DNA of 45,122 bases from Saprospiraceae bacterium. Lineage in GTDB: Bacteria; Bacteroidota; Bacteroidia; Chitinophagales; Saprospiraceae. The stretch is taken from the NCBI GenBank assembly GCA_020628475.1, contig JAHDFB010000022.1, forward strand, positions 1 through 45,122. Reading direction: 5' to 3'. The notes beneath the pieces are model-generated. The model was not told where the DNA came from. It saw only the letters and a program-made list of their open reading frames with translations, and made no database searches. Of this stretch, positions 36,101-45,103 are shown in pieces. A program made the translations under genes and the position numbers. Each line of letters begins with the position of its first letter. The first letter of the stretch is position 1.

Positions 36101-38602
36101 GAATATACAGTAACCGTCATTAAATCAAACGGCTGTACGGCTAGTGAGACCATACAAGTTGATCAAAATAATGTATTACCAGATGTTGGAGCATCTTATT
36201 CGAATGATTTAGACTGTGTGTTTACTCAAAGTGACATTATTGGAACATCTTCCACCAATGATGTAAGTTTTGTTTGGGTTGGACCAAATAATTTCGTTTC
36301 AGATCAACCAGTGGTTACCATTGAAGTAGCGGGGGATTACACTTTCTATGTCACCGGAGTTAATAATTGTGTGGATTCAGTGTTGATCACCGTACCATTT
36401 ACAGGAAGTTATCCAGAGTTTGAAGCTTTGGGAGACACTTTATTTTGCGGTGAAACGGAATCGTTTATTGATGTTTTGGATGTCACCCCAGATGTTTCGT
36501 ACTCTTGGACAGGACCGAATGACTTCGCTTCGGGAGATCAATTTAATACCGTAGTAGATTCGGGTTTGTACATCGTTACGGGTATAGGCACTAACAATTG
36601 TATAACCATAGATAGTACCTATGTACTATTTGATAATCAGCCTGCAGATATAGAAATATCCAATGAATTAGATACATTAAACTGTGATATATTACTGCAA
36701 GCCATCAATATTTCTACGGATAAGCCGTTATTAACCACAACTTGGACGGGACCGAATAGTTTTATGTCTGACGATCAAGATATTGAAGTAGAAGATGGTG
36801 GTATTTATCAACTCACAGCCATCTCAGAGAATAATTGTGAGGTCAATTTAGAGGTTGAAATTATTCAAGATGTTGCATTGCCTGACTTTTCTCTTGATGC
36901 AGAAGACTTGAATTGTGACAATACAAAAGCGCTTATTAGTTTAGATATTGATGATGATGGCGCTACATTCGATTGGTCTGGCCCTAATTTTTATAGCTCA
37001 GATTTACAAAATACCATCGTTGAAGAGGAGGGGATTTTTGAGGTGGAAGTCAAAGGCTCGAATGGATGTACAGAAACGCAAACGATCGAAGTGGTTTCGG
37101 ATTTCGAAGAACCTGTTATTAGCGTTCAAAATGATACCCTCCCTTGTGATGGAAGTCCAATAGCATTATTCTTGGAAACAGAAACGGATGATGTCACATT
37201 TCAATGGGTAGGACCAAATGGGTTCGATAGTATTAGTCAAAATCCACTTACAAACGTACCTGGAACCTATTTTGTAGAAGTGAAAGGACCAAATGGGTGT
37301 TCTGTGAACGAGGCATTGGAGATAGATGATGTACCTGTTTTACCAAAGTATGAAATCATGAAGTCCAACGAAATTACGTGTGATACTCGTTTAGTTACAT
37401 TAACGGCAATGGACGTGGAGGATGATAAAACCTTTACTTGGACTACGCCTACAGGAGATGAAATTTTTGATCCATCCTTTGAATCTGCCAATAGCGGAGT
37501 GTACTATTTTGAAATAGAAGGTATGACAGGATGTGTGGTTATGGATTCAATCGAGGTTAAATTGGATACCCTGTTTCCAACGATTGAAATCAATCAAACA
37601 GGAATTCTACTTTGTGAAGTAGATCAATTAAGTATTTCAGGAGAAGGATCATCTGAAGGAGTGGAGTTTACCTATCAATGGACAACAGAAGACGGAACCA
37701 TTGAATTTGGCGCGAATTCTTTGAATCCGGTAATTTCTGGAGAAGGGACCTATACTCTTTACATTGAAGATGAATCCAATGGATGTGGATTTTCGAAAGA
37801 TATTCTCGTGCAAGAAGAAGAATCCACTCTGGAAGAAGCGACCTTAGCTTTGGATAAACAAACTTGTCAAGAAATTACGGATGGAGCTATAGAGATTATT
37901 GATGTTGATGGTGGATTTGCCCCATATCGATATGCTATTGAGGGGCAATCCTTTAGTCAGCTAAATCGATTTGAAAATCTAGAATCGGGTGATTATTTGA
38001 TAAGTATTAAGGATACTTTTGGCTGTGTGTTGGATACTTTGGTAAGCTTAGGAATGGATAAAAATATTGAAGTGGATCTTGGAGATGATATTAACATCAG
38101 TTTAGGTGAATCTGTAAATTTAGAAGCGGCAATTGATTTTCCTTCTAATCAAATTGACAGTTTAGTTTGGACACCATCTGAAGTTATTGATTGTAATGGC
38201 TGTTTAAGCTACGAGTTTGTTCCTGAATCTAATATTCAGATTTCTATATTTATCAAAGACAATGATGGTTGTACTACATCTGATCAGGTTGTCATTCGGG
38301 TGGATGAATCAGTGAACTTATATATTCCAAACATATTTACTCCCAATAATGACGGAGTAAATGATATCTGGTCAATTTCCGAATCTTTTAATGTAGAACA
38401 AGTTAATTATTTCTACATTTATGATCGTTGGGGAACACGTGTTTACAAGGATGAAAATTTCATCCCTGGAATGGGTGAAACATGGGATGGTAGACACAAT
38501 GGTGTGATTGTTCAGCAAGGCGTTTTTGTATACATTGCCGAGTTAGAGATGGTGAACGGAAAAAAACGAATTATTAAAGGAAATATAACTGTAAAAAGAT
38601 AA
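33191..38602 (+). CDS. Giant secreted CHU_C protein with P-domain and about 15 'WTGPN' repeats (1803 aa)
   Basis: Exported giant protein. The start is 33191 (MDNQIMEK) or possibly the in-frame ATG at 33206; both give a signal peptide ending ISAQ. Residues ~30-200 form a proprotein-convertase P-domain (HNHIGDLTIELNSPSGQTV, WGLLGDYNGS, GTVDGIWTISILD), usually a C-terminal companion of proteases but here N-terminal with no protease attached. The middle is about fifteen tandem Ig-like repeats of 77-79 aa whose signature is W-T-G-P-N-x-F followed by GxYxVxVxxxNGC. A SprB-type repeat (~1560-1620: QTCQEITDGAIEIIDVDGGF) precedes the CHU_C type B sorting domain (YIPNIFTPNNDGVNDIW, YDRWGTRVYK). It is probably an adhesin or surface fibre; the function is inferred from architecture. 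Confidence 0.88.
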   Translation: MDNQIMEKINWRFFCSFFVLSAFLTTQISAQCSTENVLDIPDLTPVSASLVVSGAANNDLSLAGQGVCGLALEFEHNHIGDLTIELNSPSGQTVTLLGPTGSFGNTTFTDWNILFIPCSQVPNPDAGFLDTWNNNQNWGLLGDYNGSYYPYLGCLEDFNTGTVDGIWTISILDNTQFDLGKLISATIYFCDPTGLSCNSCEAYAGEFDESEINVCTSEAGDIILNHSYPDGAPSNEYTFHYLIKQGEDILDITTSLDMSTYPIGTYEIIALVLNNNEIDEIPSLVNMDFSQASILIDGDTPTICADLSDDQVIVHLTNTLEPVDLQVTICEGSIYTLGGQNFSIPDDYEVVVSNTGSCDSIYNLSLSTTNIQAAVNATNTLISCTNNEITIDGSTSLTTPNSNYLWESSGGGIVGPNDQVSVVVNQAGTYTLNIIEGNCVSSSSIMINVNDEVPDLQLVGGTITCDNPSVLIDLESDVPLVTISWTGPNSFMSMEEDVTVTEAGVYTVMVESENGCVASKSIIINEAGEIPVLQLSAENISCALPQVSINVASSSAGLSYSWTGPNNFMFNGQNPIVSEAGVYEVEATDPFGCSDVFSIEIFGDSDDLIYDIIYEDITCPGAINTFSADIEDSTAFIQWTLPDNSILFGSSIESGLLGEYTVFINSNGCTATESFTIDEDFAELPTVELSQSAQIDCANPSAILSANILENEDNIASVEWRFLGGFLSDEMQVEVNIEAQYSFFVFTVDGCVIRYNIILEFDTDVPKVSLTSQNMTCVVPSATIEASSVFDLDYSWSGPNAFTSADSLITGISTGSYFLTVTDATGCTNEYISVVYADTIPPPFNIVASDVLDCDSDTSYINSTYPLIQNISWTSSTGYSSSDFEAKATEPGFYYLEAMSSINGCIGYDTIEIVEDFSVPTVEAFDQSFNCGQNSLILEANSEIPNVIYSWTGPNNFNSNVQNPLVTEEGEYTVTVIKSNGCTASETIQVDQNNVLPDVGASYSNDLDCVFTQSDIIGTSSTNDVSFVWVGPNNFVSDQPVVTIEVAGDYTFYVTGVNNCVDSVLITVPFTGSYPEFEALGDTLFCGETESFIDVLDVTPDVSYSWTGPNDFASGDQFNTVVDSGLYIVTGIGTNNCITIDSTYVLFDNQPADIEISNELDTLNCDILLQAINISTDKPLLTTTWTGPNSFMSDDQDIEVEDGGIYQLTAISENNCEVNLEVEIIQDVALPDFSLDAEDLNCDNTKALISLDIDDDGATFDWSGPNFYSSDLQNTIVEEEGIFEVEVKGSNGCTETQTIEVVSDFEEPVISVQNDTLPCDGSPIALFLETETDDVTFQWVGPNGFDSISQNPLTNVPGTYFVEVKGPNGCSVNEALEIDDVPVLPKYEIMKSNEITCDTRLVTLTAMDVEDDKTFTWTTPTGDEIFDPSFESANSGVYYFEIEGMTGCVVMDSIEVKLDTLFPTIEINQTGILLCEVDQLSISGEGSSEGVEFTYQWTTEDGTIEFGANSLNPVISGEGTYTLYIEDESNGCGFSKDILVQEEESTLEEATLALDKQTCQEITDGAIEIIDVDGGFAPYRYAIEGQSFSQLNRFENLESGDYLISIKDTFGCVLDTLVSLGMDKNIEVDLGDDINISLGESVNLEAAIDFPSNQIDSLVWTPSEVIDCNGCLSYEFVPESNIQISIFIKDNDGCTTSDQVVIRVDESVNLYIPNIFTPNNDGVNDIWSISESFNVEQVNYFYIYDRWGTRVYKDENFIPGMGETWDGRHNGVIVQQGVFVYIAELEMVNGKKRIIKGNITVKR

Positions 38603-38725
38603 TCAACGTATTCAAATTCAAAAACTTAGACATGTGTTAAAGCCTGATAGATGACGCTTTATACATAAATGTTTTCATCTGTGCAGATAAACAAAATAAT
38701 TAACGTTAAAACTCAAACTTATTGT

Positions 38726-38733
38726 TAGATTTG
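38726..38733 (+). promoter_or_regulatory. Candidate -7 element of the 1606-aa gene
   Basis: TAGATTTG matches TAnnTTTG exactly, 31 bases before the ATG at 38765. No -33 TTG is found at 17-23 bases. Confidence 0.4.
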
Positions 38734-38764
38734 TATGGTTATTTAATTAATTAGACAAATCTAT

Positions 38765-41700
38765 ATGCAGAAAAATCTACATAGTCTAACTATAATATTT
38801 ATACTACTACTATTTTTTTTCAATGCTCCAGTTTTTGGACAGGAACCTTGTGATGAGGAAGCTACTTATCCCGCACCGGGTTTAACATGTGCTGATGCTC
38901 CTATTCTATGTGATATTGGTGCCATAAATGGATATTGTGCCATTATGCCACCTCCGCCCATTACGGGTAATCAACCAAGTCCCCTTTGTCCAGGAAACTT
39001 TGTGGCAAACAATATCATTTGGTTTGGCTTTGTTGCATCTGGTGAGACTGTAATTATTGAAGCCCTTATTGAAGACTGTACTACGACCCCGGATGGACAA
39101 ACAGGTGTTCAATACGGAATTTACACGGATTGTTCATTTGCTACTGCCGTCGTTTGTAATGGTAATTCCAATACTGGAATGATTACAATGGGAGACGGAG
39201 TTACTTTCGTTCCTGGAGAGACCTATTATGTATTTTTCGATGGATTTGGAGGAAGTGTTTGTCAAATCACTGTTGATATTACAGAAGGTGCAGGAGAATA
39301 TAATGTTGCAGATCCTTCGGCAATCGACAATGATTTTGAGGGAAATTTATTTGATCCTCCATTTTTACCGGATCAAGTATGTCAAGGTGGTGAAATAGAG
39401 TTTTTTGCTGTCGATATACCTCCTTCAAATACAGAGGATTATTGGTGGACAATCACTCCAGCAACTTCAGATTATCCAACTGGAATAATCACCGTTCCAG
39501 ACGACAGTGCTCCTGTCAACGACACATATATTGTGAATTTGGATTTATCGGATGCAGGATCATACGAGATATGTGCATATGCTTATACTGGATGTGATAC
39601 TTCTTTGGTCCAATGTCAGACAATTGAAGTTGTGCCTTTAGGTGATGAAGTATTGGATACCTATTATGTTTGTGAAAATGAATATCCGGATGCAGGTCCT
39701 CCAGAATGGGAGGGAGGTATCATTACGGGACCAGGTGAATATTTCGAACAACTAGAAGAACCTTTGTTTAGCTGTGATTTCAGTCAATCTTTAACGGTTG
39801 AGTCCATTCCTTTGCAACCTGAAGAAATGGTTACTCTGGCCGTATGTGATTACAGTTTTACGCAGATGTATGACATCTGTAATCAAACGGTGTTCGGAGA
39901 TCAAGTTAACTCGTATATAGTTTGTCCAAACAATGATATGAACGGTTGTGATAGTATGATCATTCTGACACTTGATTTTATCAATGTTATTGGAACATTG
40001 TTGGATCCAGTATGTGAAGATGGTCAATTACTATTTTCTTGGGCAGGTGCTTATCCAGCTTCTGACAATTTTACTACAGTAATATTCAATTTATACCGTG
40101 ATAATGTATTAGTATTCTCGGCAGATGGAGCAACGTTTAATCCAAACGAGGAACCAATGCCAGTGGATATTGAAAGCGGTACTTACTTTGTAGAGGTGGT
40201 GGTTCAAAAATTTGGTACAGAATGTATTTTTAGTTCCAATTTAGAGACTATTAATGTAGATAATTTACTACCGGAAACCCCAGACTTGGATCCTTGGGCA
40301 ATTAATCCATGTATTCAAGATTCAATAAGTTACGCTTTGGCACCAACATCGGACCCAGGATTGACTTATATTTGGGATATTACACCTTCAGAGGGCCTAG
40401 TCATTGCAGATGATAGCTCGACGGTGATCGGTATCAACTGGCAAACGGGTGATCCAAATCAAGTCTACACGATTTGTGTTACAGCGGATAATGGCTGTGG
40501 ATTGAGTGCACCGATGTGTGAAGAAATAAATCTTTTAGCACAGCCGATTGCTTCATATAGTATTCCAGATGCTATCTGTATTACGGATGTTGCCAATGTG
40601 GAGTATGATGGTTCAACCATTACCAGTGGAGATTATATTTGGAATTTTGGAGGAGGAGATATTGGTGGAGCAGATTCGAATGCTCCAGGTCCTTTTAACG
40701 TTTCATTTTCAACACCTGGTCAGAAAATTATTACCGTGAGTGTAAATCAAGGAACTTGTATTAGTGAAACGTATATTGATTCTATTGATGTTTTTGTGCC
40801 ATTGGATGTTCCGGTTGTAAATTGTGGTTCTGAAACGGATTCTATTGGTTTTAGCTGGAACAATCTAGCCGATGATTATATAATCACGGTGACTGATGCG
40901 CCGGTAGATGCGGTCTTTAATGAAACCGACTCCACGTTCTCTGCCACTGGTTTGGAACCATTGGATGAAATTACTATCATGATTACAGCTGTTGATAACG
41001 GTCCATGTGGTGATGTAACAGAGACTTATACTTGTATCGCACAAAATTGTCCTCCAATTGATATTAGCTTAGTGGTCCCAACAGATACTATCTGTTTGGA
41101 TGCTTCAGCGGGAACTATGGATTTGGAAGCAGTGGTTGATCCAATTTTACCGGATGCTGTGATTACTTGGAGTGGAAACGGTATTACGGATCAAGACAAT
41201 GGTATTTTTGATCCTAGTTCAGCAGGTGTTGGTGTGCATCAAATTCTATTCTCTTATGAAAATGATTGCCAGTATACATCTACCGTCAATGTCGTTGTAC
41301 TAGAGCAGCCAGTAAGTTCATTTACTTTACCGGATGCGATTTGTATAACAAATGTTGCCACGATGAACTACACCGGTACTTTTAGTACGGGTAATTTTGC
41401 ATGGGATTTTGATGGTGGTATAGCTACTGGTGCAGATGCAGGACCTTTTGATATTTCTTGGGATACTCCTGGAATTAAAACGGTAACTGCAACAGTAAGT
41501 AATGGTAATTGTCTATCGGAAGTGTTTACCTATGAGGTAGATGTTCAAGATACACTAAGTGCGCCGGAAATTACTTGTTTCCCTGAGACAACAGAAATTA
41601 ATTTTTCTTGGAATGATGTAGATAATGCAACAGAATACGAAGTATTTATAAATGGAGATAGCCAAGGGACTCAATCGGGTACCACTTATAATGTTCCAGA

Positions 41701-43585
41701 TTTAGTTCCAGGAAATATCGTGGAGATCACAGTTGTTGCAATTTCAGAAAACTTATGTCCTAATACTTCTAGTTTTGAGAGTTGTGAAGCGCTGAATTGT
41801 CCAGTCGTTCTCGTAAATCTTACAACCAATATGCCATTCGTGTGTTTAGGAGATCCGGATACTCAAGTTCAAATTGATAGTGAAATTATCGGCGGACAGG
41901 ATGAGGCGGATTTAACATGGTCCGGTCCTGGAGTCAATCAAACGGGTATATTTGATGCTACGGTTGCAGGTGTAGGAGAGCATGAAATTATTTTAGAATA
42001 TAATGTTCTTAATTGTTTTGAGTACGATACAATTTTAATGACGGTTCTGCCAACTCCTATTGCTTCATTCAATACACAAGATGTCATATGTGTTTCGGAT
42101 ACATTCTTTATTGAATTTGATGGAACCTATGATCAGGCAGCTACTTTTAATTGGGATTTAGATGGAGGAAATATCAGTGGAGATTTCCCTGGCCCTTATA
42201 AAGTTTGGTATAATTCGGCGGGAACGTTCGATATTACTTTAGAATTGGAAGAAAATACTTGTTTAAGTACACCATTTACGCAACAGGTCACGGTTGAAGA
42301 TGAATTGTCACTTCCAGATCCTGGGTTTGATTGCGAACCAACCACTAATTCCATTGTCTTTAGTTGGCCAGAGGTGGAGTGTGCTACTTCTTACATTATT
42401 TTCGTAAACGGAGAAGAGCTAGAAACACAGACAGGTACAGAATATTTCGTCTCTGATTTGGATGCGCAACAAACCGTTCAATTTGAAGTTATAGCAATTT
42501 CAGAATGTGCTTGTGGTGATGCAGCCTTTGATGTAACTTGTGCGACATCTGCTTGTCCTACAATCGGATTAGATATTGCAGAAGTGGAAGATATTTGCTT
42601 AGATCTAAATACTGAAACGATACAACTGACGGTAGAAGAAACTGGATCTACTGGTTTTGAGGCTACTACCTGGATCGGCGATGGTGTTGATCAAGATGGC
42701 GTATTTGATCCACAGGTAGTTGGACCAGGCGAACATCAAATCATTTATTCAATGAATGATGCGAATTGTAGTTATACAGATAATGTAATTATCACGATCT
42801 ACGAATCACCGGAGGCAGGTGTTCAATTTAATGACCCGACTTGCCCAGGAGAGGAAGATGGAACCATTGAAATCATCGCATTTGGAGGTGATGGAAACTA
42901 TTCTTTCTTTATCAATGATGAGCAGATCGAAACAACGAATTTAGGTGGTCTTTCCGGTGGTAATTATACCATCGATATCATAGATGGTAATGGATGTTCT
43001 TACTCCGAAGTGGTTACGTTGACGGCTCCTAGTCAGGAAGCTGTAACCATACAAGGATCAAGTTCTATTGTAGCGGGGGATTCTAGTATGTATAGTATTA
43101 ATACAGGAATTCCTACTGAAGATATTACGGATGTCACCTGGATTGATCAAGAAGGAAATGTCATCTGTACAGGTGCTGATTGTTTGACGATTGATTACGG
43201 TCCAGAAGAGGATGTGACGATTTGTGCGACGGTAACATATGGTGCTGGTTGTACAGAAGAAAATTGTCTTGAAATTCGAGCTATCAAAGTGAAGCAGGTT
43301 TATATTCCAAATGTATTTTCACCGAATGGAGATAATACCAATGACGTCTTCAACATATGGCCAAATGACGAAGTAACGGCTATTCCACTCGTTCAGATTT
43401 ACAATCGATGGGGAGAAAAGATGTTTGAAGCGACTGATCTTCCGATGGATGGAACCGGACCTAATTGGGATGGAACCTTTAAAGGTAAATCCTTGAATCC
43501 GGGTGTATACTCATATATTGTAAATGTGATTTACAAGGATGGTACAACCGAAGTGATTCCGGGCGATCTTACTTTGATTAAATAG
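38765..43585 (+). CDS. Giant secreted CHU_C protein with tandem PKD-Fn3-Ig triplets (1606 aa)
   Basis: Exported giant protein. Signal peptide: residues ~1-25, with a long hydrophobic core ending VFGQ. The N-terminal Cys-rich beta domain (~26-180) includes PAPGLTCADAPILCD, a start recurrent in Bacteroidota secreted proteins. The centre carries three tandem ~250-aa triplets, each a PKD-like, an Fn3-like and an Ig-like domain; they start at about 40548, 41310 and 42057, and each ends in a W-x-G-x-G, GxFD, GVGxHxI pattern. A SprB-type repeat (PTCPGEEDGTIEIIAFGGDG) is followed by the CHU_C type B sorting domain (YIPNVFSPNGDNTNDVF, IYNRWGEKMFE). It is probably a T9SS-exported surface protein; no enzyme motif is present. 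A strong terminator follows. Confidence 0.88.
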   Translation: MQKNLHSLTIIFILLLFFFNAPVFGQEPCDEEATYPAPGLTCADAPILCDIGAINGYCAIMPPPPITGNQPSPLCPGNFVANNIIWFGFVASGETVIIEALIEDCTTTPDGQTGVQYGIYTDCSFATAVVCNGNSNTGMITMGDGVTFVPGETYYVFFDGFGGSVCQITVDITEGAGEYNVADPSAIDNDFEGNLFDPPFLPDQVCQGGEIEFFAVDIPPSNTEDYWWTITPATSDYPTGIITVPDDSAPVNDTYIVNLDLSDAGSYEICAYAYTGCDTSLVQCQTIEVVPLGDEVLDTYYVCENEYPDAGPPEWEGGIITGPGEYFEQLEEPLFSCDFSQSLTVESIPLQPEEMVTLAVCDYSFTQMYDICNQTVFGDQVNSYIVCPNNDMNGCDSMIILTLDFINVIGTLLDPVCEDGQLLFSWAGAYPASDNFTTVIFNLYRDNVLVFSADGATFNPNEEPMPVDIESGTYFVEVVVQKFGTECIFSSNLETINVDNLLPETPDLDPWAINPCIQDSISYALAPTSDPGLTYIWDITPSEGLVIADDSSTVIGINWQTGDPNQVYTICVTADNGCGLSAPMCEEINLLAQPIASYSIPDAICITDVANVEYDGSTITSGDYIWNFGGGDIGGADSNAPGPFNVSFSTPGQKIITVSVNQGTCISETYIDSIDVFVPLDVPVVNCGSETDSIGFSWNNLADDYIITVTDAPVDAVFNETDSTFSATGLEPLDEITIMITAVDNGPCGDVTETYTCIAQNCPPIDISLVVPTDTICLDASAGTMDLEAVVDPILPDAVITWSGNGITDQDNGIFDPSSAGVGVHQILFSYENDCQYTSTVNVVVLEQPVSSFTLPDAICITNVATMNYTGTFSTGNFAWDFDGGIATGADAGPFDISWDTPGIKTVTATVSNGNCLSEVFTYEVDVQDTLSAPEITCFPETTEINFSWNDVDNATEYEVFINGDSQGTQSGTTYNVPDLVPGNIVEITVVAISENLCPNTSSFESCEALNCPVVLVNLTTNMPFVCLGDPDTQVQIDSEIIGGQDEADLTWSGPGVNQTGIFDATVAGVGEHEIILEYNVLNCFEYDTILMTVLPTPIASFNTQDVICVSDTFFIEFDGTYDQAATFNWDLDGGNISGDFPGPYKVWYNSAGTFDITLELEENTCLSTPFTQQVTVEDELSLPDPGFDCEPTTNSIVFSWPEVECATSYIIFVNGEELETQTGTEYFVSDLDAQQTVQFEVIAISECACGDAAFDVTCATSACPTIGLDIAEVEDICLDLNTETIQLTVEETGSTGFEATTWIGDGVDQDGVFDPQVVGPGEHQIIYSMNDANCSYTDNVIITIYESPEAGVQFNDPTCPGEEDGTIEIIAFGGDGNYSFFINDEQIETTNLGGLSGGNYTIDIIDGNGCSYSEVVTLTAPSQEAVTIQGSSSIVAGDSSMYSINTGIPTEDITDVTWIDQEGNVICTGADCLTIDYGPEEDVTICATVTYGAGCTEENCLEIRAIKVKQVYIPNVFSPNGDNTNDVFNIWPNDEVTAIPLVQIYNRWGEKMFEATDLPMDGTGPNWDGTFKGKSLNPGVYSYIVNVIYKDGTTEVIPGDLTLIK

Positions 43586-43607
43586 ATTTTAATTTATTAC
43601 GATATAG

Positions 43608-43640
43608 AAGGAGATGGTTGAAAAATCATCTCCTTTTTTA
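43608..43640 (+). terminator. Rho-independent terminator of the 1606-aa gene
   Basis: AAGGAGATG (43608-43616) pairs with CATCTCCTT (43627-43635) around a 10-base loop, followed by a T run to 43639, 22 bases after the stop codon. Confidence 0.88.
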
Positions 43641-43759
43641 TTTGAAGAACATTAGAAATGAGTGGGGGTGTTATATCCTAGAATTAGGAAACTAATTATT
43701 GTTTATTTATGTAATTCATGGTCAACGAATTACCCAAATATTAAGATTCAAAAAACATC

Positions 43760-44599
43760 ATGATCACACAGGAAATAAAAACGAATATAGAGAGGCAACT
43801 ACAGCATACTCGAAAAATTACATTTTTAGTAGGTGCGGGTATTTCGGCTGAAAGTGGAATTCCTACTTTTCGTGGAAAAGATGGTTTTTGGACGGATGGA
43901 TCTCGAAATTTTACCCCTCAAGAAATGGGTACGAAGAAAATGTTCGACCTGAGCTTTAATAAGGTTTGGAGCTGGTACCTATATCGGATTTCAATTTGTA
44001 ATCAAGCCAAGCCAAATCTTAGTCATATTGAATTATCCAATATCGAAAAAATGATCCCATCCCGATTCGCATTAATTTCACAAAATGTGGATGGTCTGCA
44101 TTTCAGGCAAGAAAGTTTCATTGAAAATTTATACTTAATTCATGGAGATTTAAGGTTCATGCGCTGTAGTGAATCCTGTAGCCGGGAGCTGTATGATATT
44201 CCTAATTCATTGATCGAGAAACCTCGTGATAGGAATACGCCCATTCTATTTGATGAAACACAACTTCTAGTTTGTCCTTCCTGTGGAGCAGAGACTAGAC
44301 CACATGTTTTATGGTTTGATGAATATTATAATGAGTACTATTATCATTTGAACAAGGTTTTAAGAATTGCCAAAGAAACGGGACTGTTGATTGTAGTAGG
44401 TACTTCTGGAGCGACTAATCTTCCTAAGAAAATCGTAAAGAACACCTTAGCCAGACAAGGTATTGTGGTGGAAGTTAATCCAAACGAAAGTATGTTTACT
44501 GAACATTTAAAAGCGAGGAAAAATGGTTTTTATATTCAAGGAAAGAGTTCAGAAGTTTTGCTGGAAATGAGGAGGTTTTTTCAAAAGGTTTTAGACTGA
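43760..44599 (+). CDS. Sirtuin (SIR2 family NAD-dependent protein deacylase, 279 aa)
   Basis: NAD-dependent lysine deacylase, cytoplasmic. Family motifs in order: GAGISAESGIPTFRG (25-39, NAD-binding Rossmann loop), QNVDGLH (108-114), and catalytic H128 in HGD. Four zinc cysteines are at C136, C140, C172 and C175 (the first pair is spaced C-x3-C rather than the usual C-x2-C). GTSGATNLP (214-222) and VEVNP follow. The Y73-x-x-R76 pair (WYLYR) corresponds to the Tyr/Arg of SIRT5 and CobB that recognise succinyl or malonyl groups, so a desuccinylase/demalonylase preference is possible. The products of sirtuins (O-acyl-ADP-ribose) are ligands for macro domains, but the macro gene lies 36 kb away, so no operon link exists. 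It is a single gene followed by the non-coding element. Confidence 0.93.
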   Translation: MITQEIKTNIERQLQHTRKITFLVGAGISAESGIPTFRGKDGFWTDGSRNFTPQEMGTKKMFDLSFNKVWSWYLYRISICNQAKPNLSHIELSNIEKMIPSRFALISQNVDGLHFRQESFIENLYLIHGDLRFMRCSESCSRELYDIPNSLIEKPRDRNTPILFDETQLLVCPSCGAETRPHVLWFDEYYNEYYYHLNKVLRIAKETGLLIVVGTSGATNLPKKIVKNTLARQGIVVEVNPNESMFTEHLKARKNGFYIQGKSSEVLLEMRRFFQKVLD

Positions 44600-44659
44600 A
44601 TAGATGAAGGAGAATGATTATTATTTAAAATTACAAGAATCAACGATTGCTTTACTAAA

Positions 44660-44678
44660 ATTATATCATATACCTTTT
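44660..44678. repeat. Direct repeat, copy 1 (5' border of the non-coding element)
   Basis: ATTATATCATATACCTTTT here recurs at 45104-45122 with a single difference (T to A at its tenth base), 444 bases apart. It borders the structured element and leads straight into its 5' hairpin. Confidence 0.6.
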
Positions 44679-45060
44679 CTTTTGTCTTAATACAAAAGAA
44701 ACTAAAAATCAAGGCTGTTAAGTCTACGCTAAAATACCTGCATTTTTTCGCTACGGCTAAAACTCGCTGCGCTCAGACAATTAGCCTCTCTCGAAAAAAT
44801 CTCGCTATTTATTAACGCTACGACTTAAAGGCCGCTAGTAAGGTCTGGTAAATTTTATAATTTCAACTAAAAAAAATATTCAATTCCGAAGCCACAACTG
44901 TCTGAGCACCGAAGAATAGCCCTGATAGAGAGCTCTGATGCCCCGAGATGGACGTCAGCATGAAACACCGATCTACAACATGTTCCTTCAACGATCAGGA
45001 CCAAAGCAAGTTTTGTGGATTCTAGACTTTTGATTCTTTTGGGTGATGCAGAAGAACAAG
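44660..45060. repeat. Structured non-coding intergenic element, candidate repeat or ncRNA
   Basis: The 523-base gap 44600-45122 has no coding frame but a well-organised fold. The 5' border hairpin is TTCTTTTGT/ACAAAAGAA (44677-44685 with 44692-44700). Nested stems follow: TTAAGTC/GACTTAA (44718-44724 with 44822-44828), ATTTTTTCG/CGAAAAAAT (44742-44750 with 44792-44800) and GGCTAA/TTAGCC (44755-44760 with 44781-44786). The apical GCTCAGACA (44771-44779) is complementary to TGTCTGAGC (44899-44907). The 3' border hairpin is TTCTTTT/AGAAGAA (45034-45040 with 45050-45056). Similar 'CGCTGCGCTCAGACA' intergenic repeats occur in Flavobacteriia-type genomes (recollection, not checked here). Confidence 0.6.
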
Positions 45061-45103
45061 AGATTTAAACGCTATCATAAGTATTGATTTTAGAAATACT
45101 ATT

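Noticed and set aside
36948..37163. Short alternative-frame and antisense open frames inside the giant genes
   Set aside because: They lie wholly within clearly coding, repeat-bearing frames and show no independent features.
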